From Haladaptatus paucihalophilus DX253 (lineage in GTDB: Archaea; Halobacteriota; Halobacteria; Halobacteriales; Haladaptataceae): a stretch of 64,000 nt of DNA. Each line of letters begins with the position of its first letter. The stretch's first letter is position 1. Of this stretch, positions 52,484 to 61,357 are shown piece by piece. Position numbers and translations under genes: made by a program. The stretch covers positions 186,001 to 250,000 of the forward strand of contig NZ_AQXI01000003.1 in the NCBI RefSeq assembly GCF_000376445.1, read 5' to 3'. The notes below the pieces were generated by a model. It did no database searches and was not told the DNA's origin. It saw only the letters and a program-made list of their open reading frames with translations.

Positions 52484-52865
52484 GTCGTGGGATGGCTGCT
52501 ACAGGTTGGGTGGCGATACCGACCGCTCACGAGTCCGAGCGCCGTTCGAGCGACACGCGAACTCGAAATTCGACGGAAGCCGCGCTCAGGGAGGTCCGTC
52601 GGGACCTCGGGAACCGAGCGCCGACTCAGAAGAGGAAAAGGGTCTCCATGTCGTGTTCTACACTGCATCCGCTCGGAATAAAAAGGTTAGTGCAAAATGA
52701 TATCATTTATCATGGCCCGACGCCGCGAGCACACAGTGCGCGGGGCTTCGTGACTGAACGTTGGTTACTGTGATATACTATTATCTACTAATTAATACTG
52801 AATTCTACTATTTGCCATCGAAAAATACTGAACGGAGTTCGTCAGCGACTGTAGTCAACTATCGA
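52484..52865. other. AT-rich gap with hflX promoter and leader
   Basis: On the minus strand a TATA-like TTTTTAT (52678-52684) would start transcription near 52653, and a seven-codon frame METLFLF begins at 52649. The palindrome AAATGATATCATTT lies at 52695-52708, upstream of the TATA. The part at 52770-52830 is very AT-rich (TACTATTATCTACTAATTAA) with no gene. Confidence 0.55.
52591..52608 (-). promoter_or_regulatory. Hairpin in the hflX mRNA leader
   Basis: On the mRNA strand GAGGTCC-CGAC-GGACCTC forms seven perfect pairs with a four-base loop, 108 bases before the hflX start. It could be a regulatory or stabilising structure. Confidence 0.4.
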
Positions 52866-53660
52866 CTATCGCCGACTGCCGGGTTGCGGGTCCACGTGCG
52901 GTTTCGCCATCAGGTCTGAGAACCGCGCGTCGTCGAGCCAATCGAGCAGTTGAACCAACTGCTCCGTCGCCGCCTCGAAGATTTCTTCGCCCTTTTCGGG
53001 CGTCGCGTCGGTCTGGTCGCCGAAGACGCCGTTTTCGCTGTTGTCGATGGCGTCGTAGTAGTTCCGCGCGCCGTGAATCGTGGGGTTTCCGTCCAAGAGG
53101 TTCACCACGCCTCCGTCGCGGGCCGCTTCCAGTTTGTCCTCGCGCACGAGTTCCGGCGCGATGTGCATGATCATCGCCGTCTCCTTCGGGCCGCCGTGCG
53201 GGCCGTTGTGTTCGAAGATGTCGCTCACGAGTTCGGGAATCGACTCGTCCCACATCCACTCGACGGCGAAGGCCGCCTCGTCTTCGCGCAAGCGGCGGCC
53301 GACTTCGCGGAGGTGTTGCATGTTGCCGCCGTGGGCGTTGACGTAGACGATGCGGTCGATGCCGTGGTAGGTGAGGTTACGCGAGAAGCTCTCGACGTAA
53401 TCGCGGAACTGCGGCGGGTCAACCGACATCGTTCCGTGAAACTGCATGTGGTGCGTGCTGACGCCGACGTTGATTGTCGGCGTGCAGAGGTAGCCCGCGC
53501 GGTCCGCCGCCTCGCGGGCCAGCGCCTCCGCGATGAGGTGGTCGGTCGCGAGCGGCAGGTGCGGGCCGTGCTGTTCGGTCGAACCGAGCGGAACGACGGC
53601 GACGGACTCTTCGGCCACGTAATCCCCGAGTTCGGGCCACGTCTGGTCGGCGAGGTACAT
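52866..53660 (-). CDS. Creatininase family amidohydrolase
   Basis: 264 residues from MYLADQTWPELGDYVAEESV. Family metal motifs are VVPLGSTEQHGPHLPLATDH (Glu, His, Asp), IVYVNAHGGNMQHLREVGRR and the Glu in MHIAPELVREDKLEAA. The family includes creatininase, MftE-type peptidases and ArfB-like formamide hydrolases. ArfB in archaeal flavin/F420 synthesis is an attractive role but unproven. It stands alone on its strand. Confidence 0.87.
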   Translation of the reverse strand: MYLADQTWPELGDYVAEESVAVVPLGSTEQHGPHLPLATDHLIAEALAREAADRAGYLCTPTINVGVSTHHMQFHGTMSVDPPQFRDYVESFSRNLTYHGIDRIVYVNAHGGNMQHLREVGRRLREDEAAFAVEWMWDESIPELVSDIFEHNGPHGGPKETAMIMHIAPELVREDKLEAARDGGVVNLLDGNPTIHGARNYYDAIDNSENGVFGDQTDATPEKGEEIFEAATEQLVQLLDWLDDARFSDLMAKPHVDPQPGSRR

Positions 53661-53715
53661 GCGTGTGGGAGGGTGCCGCGGGAGCATAAATTTCAGCCCC
53701 GCGGAAAATACGTGG

Positions 53716-55014
53716 TCAATCCAGACAGTGACCGGCGAGCGAGAACCCGCACGATTCGAACGCGTACACGGTGTCGGAGTTGGCGGTGACGACCGCGAGG
53801 CCGTCCGAGAGCGCGATAGACGATTTGAGACCCATCCCGCTTTCGATGCCGCCGAACGCCAGTTCCTCGCCGCTCTCCGGGTCCAAAACGGCGATTCCGT
53901 CGTTCGACCGATTCGTCACGGCGCCCACGTAAATCGCCTCGTCCGTGATGGCAGGCGTCGAGCGCTCGACCCCCGACGGGTAGTTGTGTCGCCACAGTTC
54001 ATCGCCCGTCGTCGCGTCCAACGCGACGAAGTTCCGGAGGTTTTCGCTGAAATACACTCTCCCGCCCGCAACCCCCAGTCGGCGGCCGAGTCGCGTTCCG
54101 CGGCCGGAAACCCGCCACTGCTCGTCGCCCGTCTCCGCGTCCAGCGCGACGACGAACGCCTCCTCGCCGTCGTCAGATTCCGCCGAAACGTAGACGCGGC
54201 CGTCGGCGAACACGGGCGGGCCGTACGCCGCTATTTCTTTTTTCCACAGTACGTGTCCCGATTTCCCATTCAGCGCGACGACGCCGTAATCCAGTGCGGC
54301 GAGGTAGACGACGCCCCTCGCGTACGCTGGCGGGAAGGTCCACCCCGGTCCGTCGGTTTGCGGAACGTGTTTCCAGACGACCTGCCCGGACGAGTCGTCG
54401 ATGGCGTACAGCGCCTCCGTCGCCTTCGGACCGTCGGAATCGGCCGTGACGCTCGCCGTCGGGGCGTAGACGAGTCCGTCGGTAACGACCGGATGGGCCG
54501 ACCGCAAACCGCCGTTGGTGGGTCCGCCGTGCATGGGAACGTGCCAGCGCTCCTCCCCATCGGTGGTCAGACTGTGGAGGCCGTCGAAACACTGGAGATA
54601 GAGGTTTCCGTTCGCGTGAACGACGGAATCGCGGTACACATCGTTGACCGTATCGAGCGTTCCCCTCCCGGTTGCGACCGTGAAATCGTCTTTCCTCTCT
54701 CCGGTATCGATATCGAGGACGCGGATACCGACGTTCGTGGGACCGTCCGAATGCTCGTCGTTGCCGTACCCGACGTACACCGAATCGTCCGCGAGGACTG
54801 GCGAGGAGACGTTGTAGGTCTCGGGAATGCGGGCCGACCACTTCACCACGGGGTTCGACTTCGGCCCGCGATGCCGCGGGGCGTCGCCGCTGTTTCGCAC
54901 GTCGTAGCCAGCGCGGGGCCAGTCGCCGCGAATCGAATCGTCGCCGGTACACCCAGCGAGGAGACCGACCGAACCGGTGCCGACGGCGGCGAGCACGTCA
55001 CGTCTGGAGGGCAT
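53716..55014 (-). CDS. PQQ-like beta-propeller lipoprotein
   Basis: 432 residues. The N-terminus MPSRRDVLAAVGTGSVGLLA with lipobox LLAGC is a Tat lipoprotein signal. Repeats across 50-425 follow the PQQ-propeller pattern, e.g. LYAIDDSSGQVVWKHVPQTD, VALNGKSGHVLWKKEIAAYG and ALDATTGDELWRHNYPSGVE. It is a surface-anchored propeller, BamB- or quinoprotein-like; no quinone ligands were confirmed. The N-terminus borders the broken permease gene. Confidence 0.85.
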   Translation of the reverse strand: MPSRRDVLAAVGTGSVGLLAGCTGDDSIRGDWPRAGYDVRNSGDAPRHRGPKSNPVVKWSARIPETYNVSSPVLADDSVYVGYGNDEHSDGPTNVGIRVLDIDTGERKDDFTVATGRGTLDTVNDVYRDSVVHANGNLYLQCFDGLHSLTTDGEERWHVPMHGGPTNGGLRSAHPVVTDGLVYAPTASVTADSDGPKATEALYAIDDSSGQVVWKHVPQTDGPGWTFPPAYARGVVYLAALDYGVVALNGKSGHVLWKKEIAAYGPPVFADGRVYVSAESDDGEEAFVVALDAETGDEQWRVSGRGTRLGRRLGVAGGRVYFSENLRNFVALDATTGDELWRHNYPSGVERSTPAITDEAIYVGAVTNRSNDGIAVLDPESGEELAFGGIESGMGLKSSIALSDGLAVVTANSDTVYAFESCGFSLAGHCLD

Positions 55015-55046
55015 CTGACAGAAAACGTGGGACGAGTGGCATAAGT

Positions 55047-55376
55047 TTTCTTAAACGCGTAGGCGTACATCGCCATCGTACCGATGTAGCCGACCAGCAG
55101 CGTCCATCCGACCATTCCGGCCAGCGTCGGCCGGTGAAGGAGGGCCTCGATGAAGGCGACCGCACCGCCGGACGCTTCGGTCGCCGAAGCCAGTTCGTTG
55201 AGTTTGACCTACGAGTAGCCGGTCGCCATGACGACGATACCGGTGACGAGGTAGGCGATCCACGCGGTCGGCCCCGCAACCTGCGCCACGACGCCCAGTA
55301 CGGCGAAAATTCCGCCGCCGATGATTCCCCCGAGGGCGAACGAGACCGTTTCCGTGAAGCCCAGTCGTTCCGTCAC
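55047..55376 (-). pseudogene. Truncated amino-acid permease (APC family) with internal stop
   Basis: From GTG 55376 the frame reads VTERLGFTETVSFALGGIIG then GGIFAVLGVV, the classical start of APC permeases. It then meets TAG at 55209-55211 where relatives have Tyr in GYSYVKLNE. It continues in the same frame with VKLNELASATEASGGAVAFI and GWTLLVGYIGTMAMYAYAF until homology ends near 55050. Only about 110 of the usual 430 or more residues remain. Both a nonsense change and a 3' deletion show that the gene is dead. Confidence 0.85.
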
Positions 55377-55397
55377 GATTCGTCGGGGGAGGTAACG

Positions 55398-55802
55398 CTA
55401 CTCATCTGCTGCCTCCCGTCGTCGCGTTCGATAAAGCGTGTAAATAACGTACGCCGCGATGAGCGTGACGAGGGCACCAGCGATGCCGTCGCTCCAGAGA
55501 ACGGCGTCCGAGACGAGGGTGGAGACGAGCGAGATACCGAGGACGACGAGCCCCAACAGGGCGATCATCCACTCGCTGACGAACGAGAGCGCCCGGTTTC
55601 GCAACAGTCCGACGACGTACAATCCCGCAAACAGGACGATAGCGATTCCCAGCAACGCGTGGTCCGGGACGCGAAACTCCGATCCAAACGTGAGCGGCGA
55701 GACGGCGATCCACACGCCGAGGAGAACGAGAACGCCGTGCAACCAGACGAGTCTCCGGCGCTCGGGTTTTTCGAGTTGCGGAGTTACTGATGCAACACCC
55801 AT
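55398..55802 (-). CDS. SPW-repeat membrane protein
   Basis: 134 residues from MGVASVTPQLEKPERRRLVW. Four membrane segments contain the SPW-type motif LGVWIAVSPLTFG and the weaker second copy LVSDAVLWSDGIAGALV. SPW proteins are small four-segment membrane proteins of unknown role. It ends 21 bases before the start of the permease remnant. Confidence 0.75.
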   Translation of the reverse strand: MGVASVTPQLEKPERRRLVWLHGVLVLLGVWIAVSPLTFGSEFRVPDHALLGIAIVLFAGLYVVGLLRNRALSFVSEWMIALLGLVVLGISLVSTLVSDAVLWSDGIAGALVTLIAAYVIYTLYRTRRREAADE

Positions 55803-55919
55803 CGTGATTCCCCGTTTCCAGAGTATGGCGACGGCGGCGAGCACAATAAGCGTACGCCACGGTCGGAGACGGAATCCGGTTTCGAACGAAAGCCGAGAAA
55901 CGGACGGTTTCGAGCGGGA

Positions 55920-56387
55920 TTACAACCGTTTCGTCATTCGGTGGCGTTTCGTCACGTAGTCGTCGCGGCGGTAGAGCGACTGGGCGACGTGGTTGTCGGC
56001 GTGCACGTCGAGCGAGACGAACTCGCACCCCAATCGCCGCGCCCACGCCTCGGCGCGGTCGAGCAGGGCGCTCGCGATACCCTCCCGCCGCCGACCGCGG
56101 CGGACGAACAGGCCATCGATGTAGCCCCGCGGACCGCGGGCGAACACCGGCGGCGAGGCGCGCTTTTCGACGGAGACGTAGCCGACCAACCCGTCGTCCT
56201 CGGCGACGAAGGTGGCGATGTCCGCGTCCGAAAACCGGTCTTTCACGTACGAAAGGACGTTCACCCTGACGCCGCTGTCCGCGAGCGTGTCGAAATCGTC
56301 CATCGCCGCCATCTCGCGGGCGAACGGGAGCCACAGGTCGTCTACGAACTGGACGAGTTCGGTCCCCCGCAGTCGCCGGATTCGCAT
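55920..56387 (-). CDS. GNAT family N-acetyltransferase
   Basis: 155 residues. The acetyl-CoA binding region is IDGLFVRRGRRREGIASALLD near residue 95, then LDVHADNHVAQSLYRRDDYV as the C-terminal GNAT motif. Its ATG overlaps the trpS stop codon (ATGA), so both come from one message. The substrate could be a protein N-terminus, polyamine or small metabolite. Confidence 0.87.
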   Translation of the reverse strand: MRIRRLRGTELVQFVDDLWLPFAREMAAMDDFDTLADSGVRVNVLSYVKDRFSDADIATFVAEDDGLVGYVSVEKRASPPVFARGPRGYIDGLFVRRGRRREGIASALLDRAEAWARRLGCEFVSLDVHADNHVAQSLYRRDDYVTKRHRMTKRL

Positions 56388-57508
56388 CAGGTCCCCACCT
56401 CGAACCCGGCGTTCGCGGACTCGCGTTCCGCGAGATACTGTTCGACTTCCGGCCGCGCCGCCTCGCGTTTCTCGTGGTGTTTGCGCAGGAACGTTTCGAG
56501 GCGATCTTTCGCAATCTGTTTCAATTCACCCGAGAGCATCGCACCGGACTCGTACTCCCGGCGGATGCGTTCGAGTTCGTCGTCGTCCCGGACGAGATGG
56601 AAGGCGAGGAGTTCGAACACCATGTCCTCCTCGACGACGCCGCCCTTTTCGCGGTGTTCCGCGACGCTGGCCCGGCCGCCGGTCTTTGCCGCGTCGATTT
56701 TTCGTTTCGCCTCGGAAACCCCGTCCGTGAGCGCGATGTGGCTCCTCGGGTCCGACGAACTCATCTTCCCGCCCTGCAATCCGCGCATGAACCGATGGTA
56801 CGTGCTGGCTGGTTTTAGGTACGCGGTCTCGCGGTAGCGACTCGCGACGTCCCGCGTCAGCCGAACGTGCGGGTCTTGGTCGATGCCGACCGGCACGACG
56901 GTCGGTTTCGGGCCGCCGTTCTCGGGGGCTTGCGGCCGGAGGATGTCGGCGTACTGGGTCAGCGACGAGGCGAGCTTTCCGGGGTCGGCGGTGCCGTACG
57001 TCGCCTCGAACTCGTTTTGCGTGACGTACCGCGAGAACAGTTTGCTCCGGACGAGGTGGTCGTTGCCCGCCTCCGACTGGAAGTAGAAGTCGGTCGCGTC
57101 GAGGTCGAGCCCCAGCGCGACGTAGTTCAGCAGGTACTCCTCGACGACGAGTTCGCGGGCGTCTTCGATGGGGATGTCCCGCGTCGCGTAGGCCTCGATG
57201 TCCGCAGCACAGAGGGTGACCTCGGCACCCATCTCCTGAAACATGCGCACCTGTTCGAGCACCGCGAGGTGGCCGAAGTGGAAGACCCCGGAGGGCATCA
57301 GACCGGTCATGACCGCGAACGGGTCGCCCCTGTCGCGGGCGTCGAGGACGGTTTCGAGGTCGCGCTGGCCGAACACGATACCGCGGCGAACGAGGCGGTT
57401 GTCCGGCAGTCTGTCCGCGACCGATTCGATGGGTTCGATGCCGAACTGCGCCATCGTCGCGGCGTAGTCGGCGACCTCGACGTCGCCCCACGGGTCGATG
57501 TCAGTCAT
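56387..57508 (-). CDS. trpS: Tryptophanyl-tRNA synthetase
   Basis: 373 residues. The class I signature GLMPSGVFHFGHLAVLEQ (HIGH-type FHFGH) is near residue 75, and the KMSSS loop is GLQGGKMSSSDPRSHIAL near 250. Both belong to archaeal/eukaryotic-type tryptophanyl-tRNA synthetases. At 373 residues it is shorter than many haloarchaeal TrpS, which have an extra N-terminal region, so it may be the second TrpS. GGAGGTGG four bases upstream marks the start. A GNAT gene overlaps its end. Confidence 0.88.
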   Translation of the reverse strand: MTDIDPWGDVEVADYAATMAQFGIEPIESVADRLPDNRLVRRGIVFGQRDLETVLDARDRGDPFAVMTGLMPSGVFHFGHLAVLEQVRMFQEMGAEVTLCAADIEAYATRDIPIEDARELVVEEYLLNYVALGLDLDATDFYFQSEAGNDHLVRSKLFSRYVTQNEFEATYGTADPGKLASSLTQYADILRPQAPENGGPKPTVVPVGIDQDPHVRLTRDVASRYRETAYLKPASTYHRFMRGLQGGKMSSSDPRSHIALTDGVSEAKRKIDAAKTGGRASVAEHREKGGVVEEDMVFELLAFHLVRDDDELERIRREYESGAMLSGELKQIAKDRLETFLRKHHEKREAARPEVEQYLAERESANAGFEVGT

Positions 57509-57695
57509 CGGCCACCTCCTCGAAGTGAGCGGCGGCGCGACCGACGAGGGACGGACGATTGCGGGAGCGAAGGGGGAGAATCAGCGAGCTATGCCGTGGG
57601 CGGCCAAAATCGACCACCGGTAGTCGTGGATGAACTCATACCGGTTTCCCCTCCGAGAGTTGCGGGGAAAAGGGTTTCGCGGGTGTGTGATGTAA

Positions 57696-58970
57696 TCACT
57701 CGCTCGGCAACAGCGCGTACAGGCCGAGCGCCACCGCCGACAGCGCGCCGAGGATGACGAAAGCGAGGTCGAAGCGGTTCGCGTCGGCGAAAAAACCTAC
57801 GAACGTGGAGCCGAGCGAACCGACGAGGAAGAAGCCGGTTCGGATGAACCCCCACGCGGAGCCTTCGATGTGGTCTGGGAGCGCGCCGACGATGTAGGCG
57901 TTCGTGACGGCGTTGACGGCCATTCGCGTGCCGAGGATGCCGACGACGACGACGAGCGCGAAGGTCCCCGAGACGAGCGTGAGCGCGATGGGCGCGACGA
58001 CGCCGATGGCGGTGACGACGAGGAGGACGGGTTTGATTCCCAGTCGGTCGGCGGCGCTGCCCGCGACGATTTGGGAGGCGGCACCCGTGACGAACATGAA
58101 CCCGAACAGCAGCGCGGCCGTCCCCTGACTGAGACCCTTGGTCTGGAGATACGACGGGAGGAAGGCCGTGATTCCCTGATAAACGAACAGCAGGATGGCG
58201 ACCGAAAGGGTCGCGAGCAGGATGGACCGGTCCGAGAGCGTCCCGAGGAGTTCGCGGAAATCCGGCAACGTCGCGGATTCGCCGCCGTCGGAAACGGCAT
58301 CAGCGTCCGCGTTCGCATCCCCGTCGGCGCTCGACGCGTCGGCGTCGGAGCGCTCGGACGGGCGTTCGGGAACGACCCGCCACGCCAACGCCGCCATGAC
58401 GAAGAACGGGACGGCCAACCCGGCGAGGATGGCCCGCCAGCCGACGGCGGCGACGACCGTCGCCGCGACGTTCGGGAGGAACGCGGAGCCGAGGCTGCCG
58501 ATGGCCAGCGTGACGCCGAAGGCGGCACCGGCGTTCCGCGTGAACGTGCGGGAGAGGACGGTCCCCCGACTCGGGCCGTACAGCCCGGAACCGAGACCGT
58601 AGGCGGCGCTGCCGACGAAGAAGACGCCGAATATCGGCGCGACGCCGAGGACGAGCATGCTCACGCCCGACAGGCAGAGGCTCGCGGTCAACAGCGTCCG
58701 CTCGCCGAGTCGGTTGACCAACACCCCGGCGGGGAACTGCATCAAGGCGTATCCTATCCAGAGGGTCGTGATGGCGAGTCCGGCGAGCGCGTCGGAGATG
58801 TGAAACGTCGATTCGATTTGGGGCAACAACGTCGGGATGATGAACCGCATTCCGAGCGTGAACGCCCAGCCGATGGCGACGGCGACGAGAACCCACCCGC
58901 GACCGTCGCCGCGAAGCCCGCGCACCGTCTCCCGGAACTGCCGCGACAGCGAGCGATAGCGAGAGGACAT
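57696..58970 (-). CDS. MFS transporter
   Basis: 424 residues with 12 membrane segments. The MFS motif after segment 2 is MQFPAGVLVNRLGERTLLTA, and a second-half equivalent is SQIVAGSAADRLGIKPVLLV. A long acidic central loop (SERSDADASSADGDANADAD) separates the halves. The substrate is unknown. A perfect hairpin GTGAT-GTA-ATCAC covers its stop codon (57687-57699). Confidence 0.87.
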   Translation of the reverse strand: MSSRYRSLSRQFRETVRGLRGDGRGWVLVAVAIGWAFTLGMRFIIPTLLPQIESTFHISDALAGLAITTLWIGYALMQFPAGVLVNRLGERTLLTASLCLSGVSMLVLGVAPIFGVFFVGSAAYGLGSGLYGPSRGTVLSRTFTRNAGAAFGVTLAIGSLGSAFLPNVAATVVAAVGWRAILAGLAVPFFVMAALAWRVVPERPSERSDADASSADGDANADADAVSDGGESATLPDFRELLGTLSDRSILLATLSVAILLFVYQGITAFLPSYLQTKGLSQGTAALLFGFMFVTGAASQIVAGSAADRLGIKPVLLVVTAIGVVAPIALTLVSGTFALVVVVGILGTRMAVNAVTNAYIVGALPDHIEGSAWGFIRTGFFLVGSLGSTFVGFFADANRFDLAFVILGALSAVALGLYALLPSE

Positions 58971-59072
58971 CTGGTTGTTCGACCATCGTTCTGCGGCAGG
59001 TTAAACGAGCGGATGGCAACCAATCTGTCCGGTTTTTCGAATCGAAATGGTGAAGGGTAGAGACGAAGCGAC

Positions 59073-59108
59073 TCGGACAAATCGGACAAATCGGGCAAAT
59101 CGGGCAAT
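59073..59108. repeat. Four-copy 9-base tandem repeat
   Basis: Four units of TCGGACAAA / TCGGGCAAA with one or two changes each, between the MFS and CopB genes. Like the repeats at 38426 and 40321, it is G-rich and near a gene end. Confidence 0.7.
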
Positions 59109-59134
59109 AGGGTGCTCGGGCGAGTCGAACCGCG

Positions 59135-61171
59135 TCAGACCGTCAAATCGGCCCTTCGCAACCGCTGGGCGTTGACGGCGACGATGACCGTGCTGGCGGA
59201 CATGAACACGGCACCGATGGCGGGCGAGAGGAGGATTCCGAACGGGGCGAGAACGCCCGCCGCGAGCGGAAGCGCGAAGACGTTGTAGCCCGTCGCCCAC
59301 ACGAGGTTTTCCTGCATCTTCCGGTAGCTCGCGCGGCTGAGCCGGACGAGTTTCACCACGTCGAGCGGGTCGTTCTCCACGAGGACGATATCGGCCGATT
59401 CGATGGCGACGTCGGTGCCGCTCCCGATGGCGATGCCGACGTCGGCGCGCGTCAGCGCTGGGGCGTCGTTCACGCCGTCGCCGACCATCGCCACGCGCTT
59501 GCCCTCGTTTCGGAGTTCGGTTATCCGCTCGTCCTTCTCGTCGGGGAGCACCTCGGCGAAGTAGGTGTCGATGCCGAGTTCCTCGGAAACGGCGCGAGCG
59601 ACGGCCTCGCTGTCGCCGGTCAGCATGGCGACTTCGATTCCCATCCCGTGGAGCGCATCGACGGCGCGTTTGCTGTCGTCCCGAACCACGTCGGCCAGCG
59701 CGAACGCGGCGACGACGCGCCCGTCGGAAACGAGGTAGACGACGGTGTGGCCCTTCTCCCCGGCGGTCCGCTCGAAGTCCGCCAGCGTCGAGGGACGGGA
59801 GATGTCGAGCAACGAAAGGAGATTCGGCCCGCCGACCATCGTTTCGCGGTCCTCGACGGTGGCGCGGACGCCGCGGCCTTTGATGTTCTCGAAGTCGCTC
59901 GCGGCCGGAACGTCACGCTCGGGTGCGCGGCGTCGAATCGCCTGCGCGATGACGTGTTCGGAGTCGGCTTCGACGGCCGCCGCGACCGCCGCCGCACGGT
60001 CCTCGGTCCACCCATCGACGGTTTCGACGGCGACGACGCCCTGTTCGCCCTCCGTCAGCGTGCCCGTCTTGTCGAAGACGACCGTATCGACGTTTCTGGC
60101 GTCCTCCATGGCGATGCGGTCGCGGACGAGCACGCCGTCATTCGCGGCCATCGAGGTGTTGATGGCGACGACGAGCGGAACCGCCAACCCGAGGGCGTGC
60201 GGGCAGGCGATGACCAGCACCGTGACGACCCGTTCGACCACATCGAGGCCGAACCCGGTGGCGAGAACCCACGCGACCGCGGTGACGGCGGCGACGGCGA
60301 GCGCGACGTAGAAGAGCCACCCCGCCGCACGGTCGGCCAGCAGTTGCGTCCGGGATTTGCTCTCCTGTGCGTCCTCGACGAGTCGCACGATGCCCGCGAG
60401 GGCCGTCTCCTCGCCGGTCGCGTTTACCCGGACGCGGAGGCTTCCGTCACCACTGTTGACGGTTCCGGCGATGACCTCCTCGCCGGGACGCTTTTCCACC
60501 GGGCGCGACTCGCCGGTGATCATCGACTCGTCAGCCGACGAGTCGCCGCGTTCGACCACCCCGTCCGCGGGGATGCTCGCGCCCGGCCGAACGAGCACCC
60601 GGTCGCCGCCACGGAGTTCGGCGACGGGAACCTCCTCGGTCGAACCGTCATCGGCGATGCGCTCGGCCGTGTCAGGCAGTAGTCGCGCCAGTTCGTCGAG
60701 CGCGCCGGACGCCCGCCGGACGCTCCGCATCTCCAACCAGTGGCCGAGCAACATGACGTCGATGAGCGTCACGAGTTCCCAGAAAAAACCGGTCGCCCCC
60801 GGGAGGAACAGAAACGCCGCGATGCTGTAGACGAACGCGACCGTGATGGCGAGCGAGATGAGCATCATCATCGCGGGGTCGCGGTTTGCGAACTCCACCC
60901 GCGCCATGGAGAGGAACGGAAGCCCGCCGTACGCGAAGACGACGACGGCGAGCACCGGCGTTACCAACTCGCTGCCGGGAAACCGAATCGCGGCGTAGCC
61001 GAGCGACTCCTGAACGAACGGACTGAAGTAGAGGACCGGCACCGACAGAGCGAGACAAACCCAAAATCGGCGCCTGAACATGGTTTCGTGGCCGTGATGG
61101 TCGACACGAGCACGACGGTGCTCCTCGGACGCGAGCGACTCCCCGACGCGGCGTTCCTCGATGTGTGACAT
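59135..61171 (-). CDS. copB: CopB-type heavy-metal P-type ATPase (CPH motif)
   Basis: 678 residues. There is no N-terminal CxxC metal domain, only a short His segment [16 protein letters not shown]. The transmembrane ion-binding motif is CPH ([13 protein letters not shown], near residue 325), the mark of the P1B-3 group. Phosphorylation site [14 protein letters not shown] ([12 protein letters not shown]), and [10 protein letters not shown] are intact. The group exports Cu or Ag ions. The neighbouring genes do not include a copper regulator; the region between it and the flippase contains a CCGGGG-N6-CCCCGG hairpin (61249-61266). Confidence 0.92.
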   Translation of the reverse strand: MSHIEERRVGESLASEEHRRARVDHHGHETMFRRRFWVCLALSVPVLYFSPFVQESLGYAAIRFPGSELVTPVLAVVVFAYGGLPFLSMARVEFANRDPAMMMLISLAITVAFVYSIAAFLFLPGATGFFWELVTLIDVMLLGHWLEMRSVRRASGALDELARLLPDTAERIADDGSTEEVPVAELRGGDRVLVRPGASIPADGVVERGDSSADESMITGESRPVEKRPGEEVIAGTVNSGDGSLRVRVNATGEETALAGIVRLVEDAQESKSRTQLLADRAAGWLFYVALAVAAVTAVAWVLATGFGLDVVERVVTVLVIACPHALGLAVPLVVAINTSMAANDGVLVRDRIAMEDARNVDTVVFDKTGTLTEGEQGVVAVETVDGWTEDRAAAVAAAVEADSEHVIAQAIRRRAPERDVPAASDFENIKGRGVRATVEDRETMVGGPNLLSLLDISRPSTLADFERTAGEKGHTVVYLVSDGRVVAAFALADVVRDDSKRAVDALHGMGIEVAMLTGDSEAVARAVSEELGIDTYFAEVLPDEKDERITELRNEGKRVAMVGDGVNDAPALTRADVGIAIGSGTDVAIESADIVLVENDPLDVVKLVRLSRASYRKMQENLVWATGYNVFALPLAAGVLAPFGILLSPAIGAVFMSASTVIVAVNAQRLRRADLTV

Positions 61172-61357
61172 TCGTTCCCACCCCGTTCGAGGGTAAGTCG
61201 GTGAGGAGCATCAACTTGTTTGGCGGACGGACGAGACGGAGTTGGTCTCCGGGGGCAAGACCCCGGCTTTGGTACCGTTTCGGACACGTAACGGCACGGA
61301 CACCAACGAAAGCGGAAGAGATAATCGGAGCGAGTCGCATATCAATACCCTACCAGA

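Noticed and set aside
52480-52668. 62-codon frame upstream of and overlapping the hflX start
   Set aside because: Arg/Ser/Pro-rich composition and a start at an improbable distance from the TATA suggest a non-coding leader.
57687-57699. GTGAT-GTA-ATCAC hairpin over the MFS stop codon
   Set aside because: It is short (five pairs), AT-containing and overlaps coding sequence; too weak for a terminator call.
61249-61266. CCGGGG-N6-CCCCGG hairpin between copB and the flippase
   Set aside because: It lies between divergent genes, so it is not a terminator; the arms are simple GC sequence and I see no second copy to support an operator.
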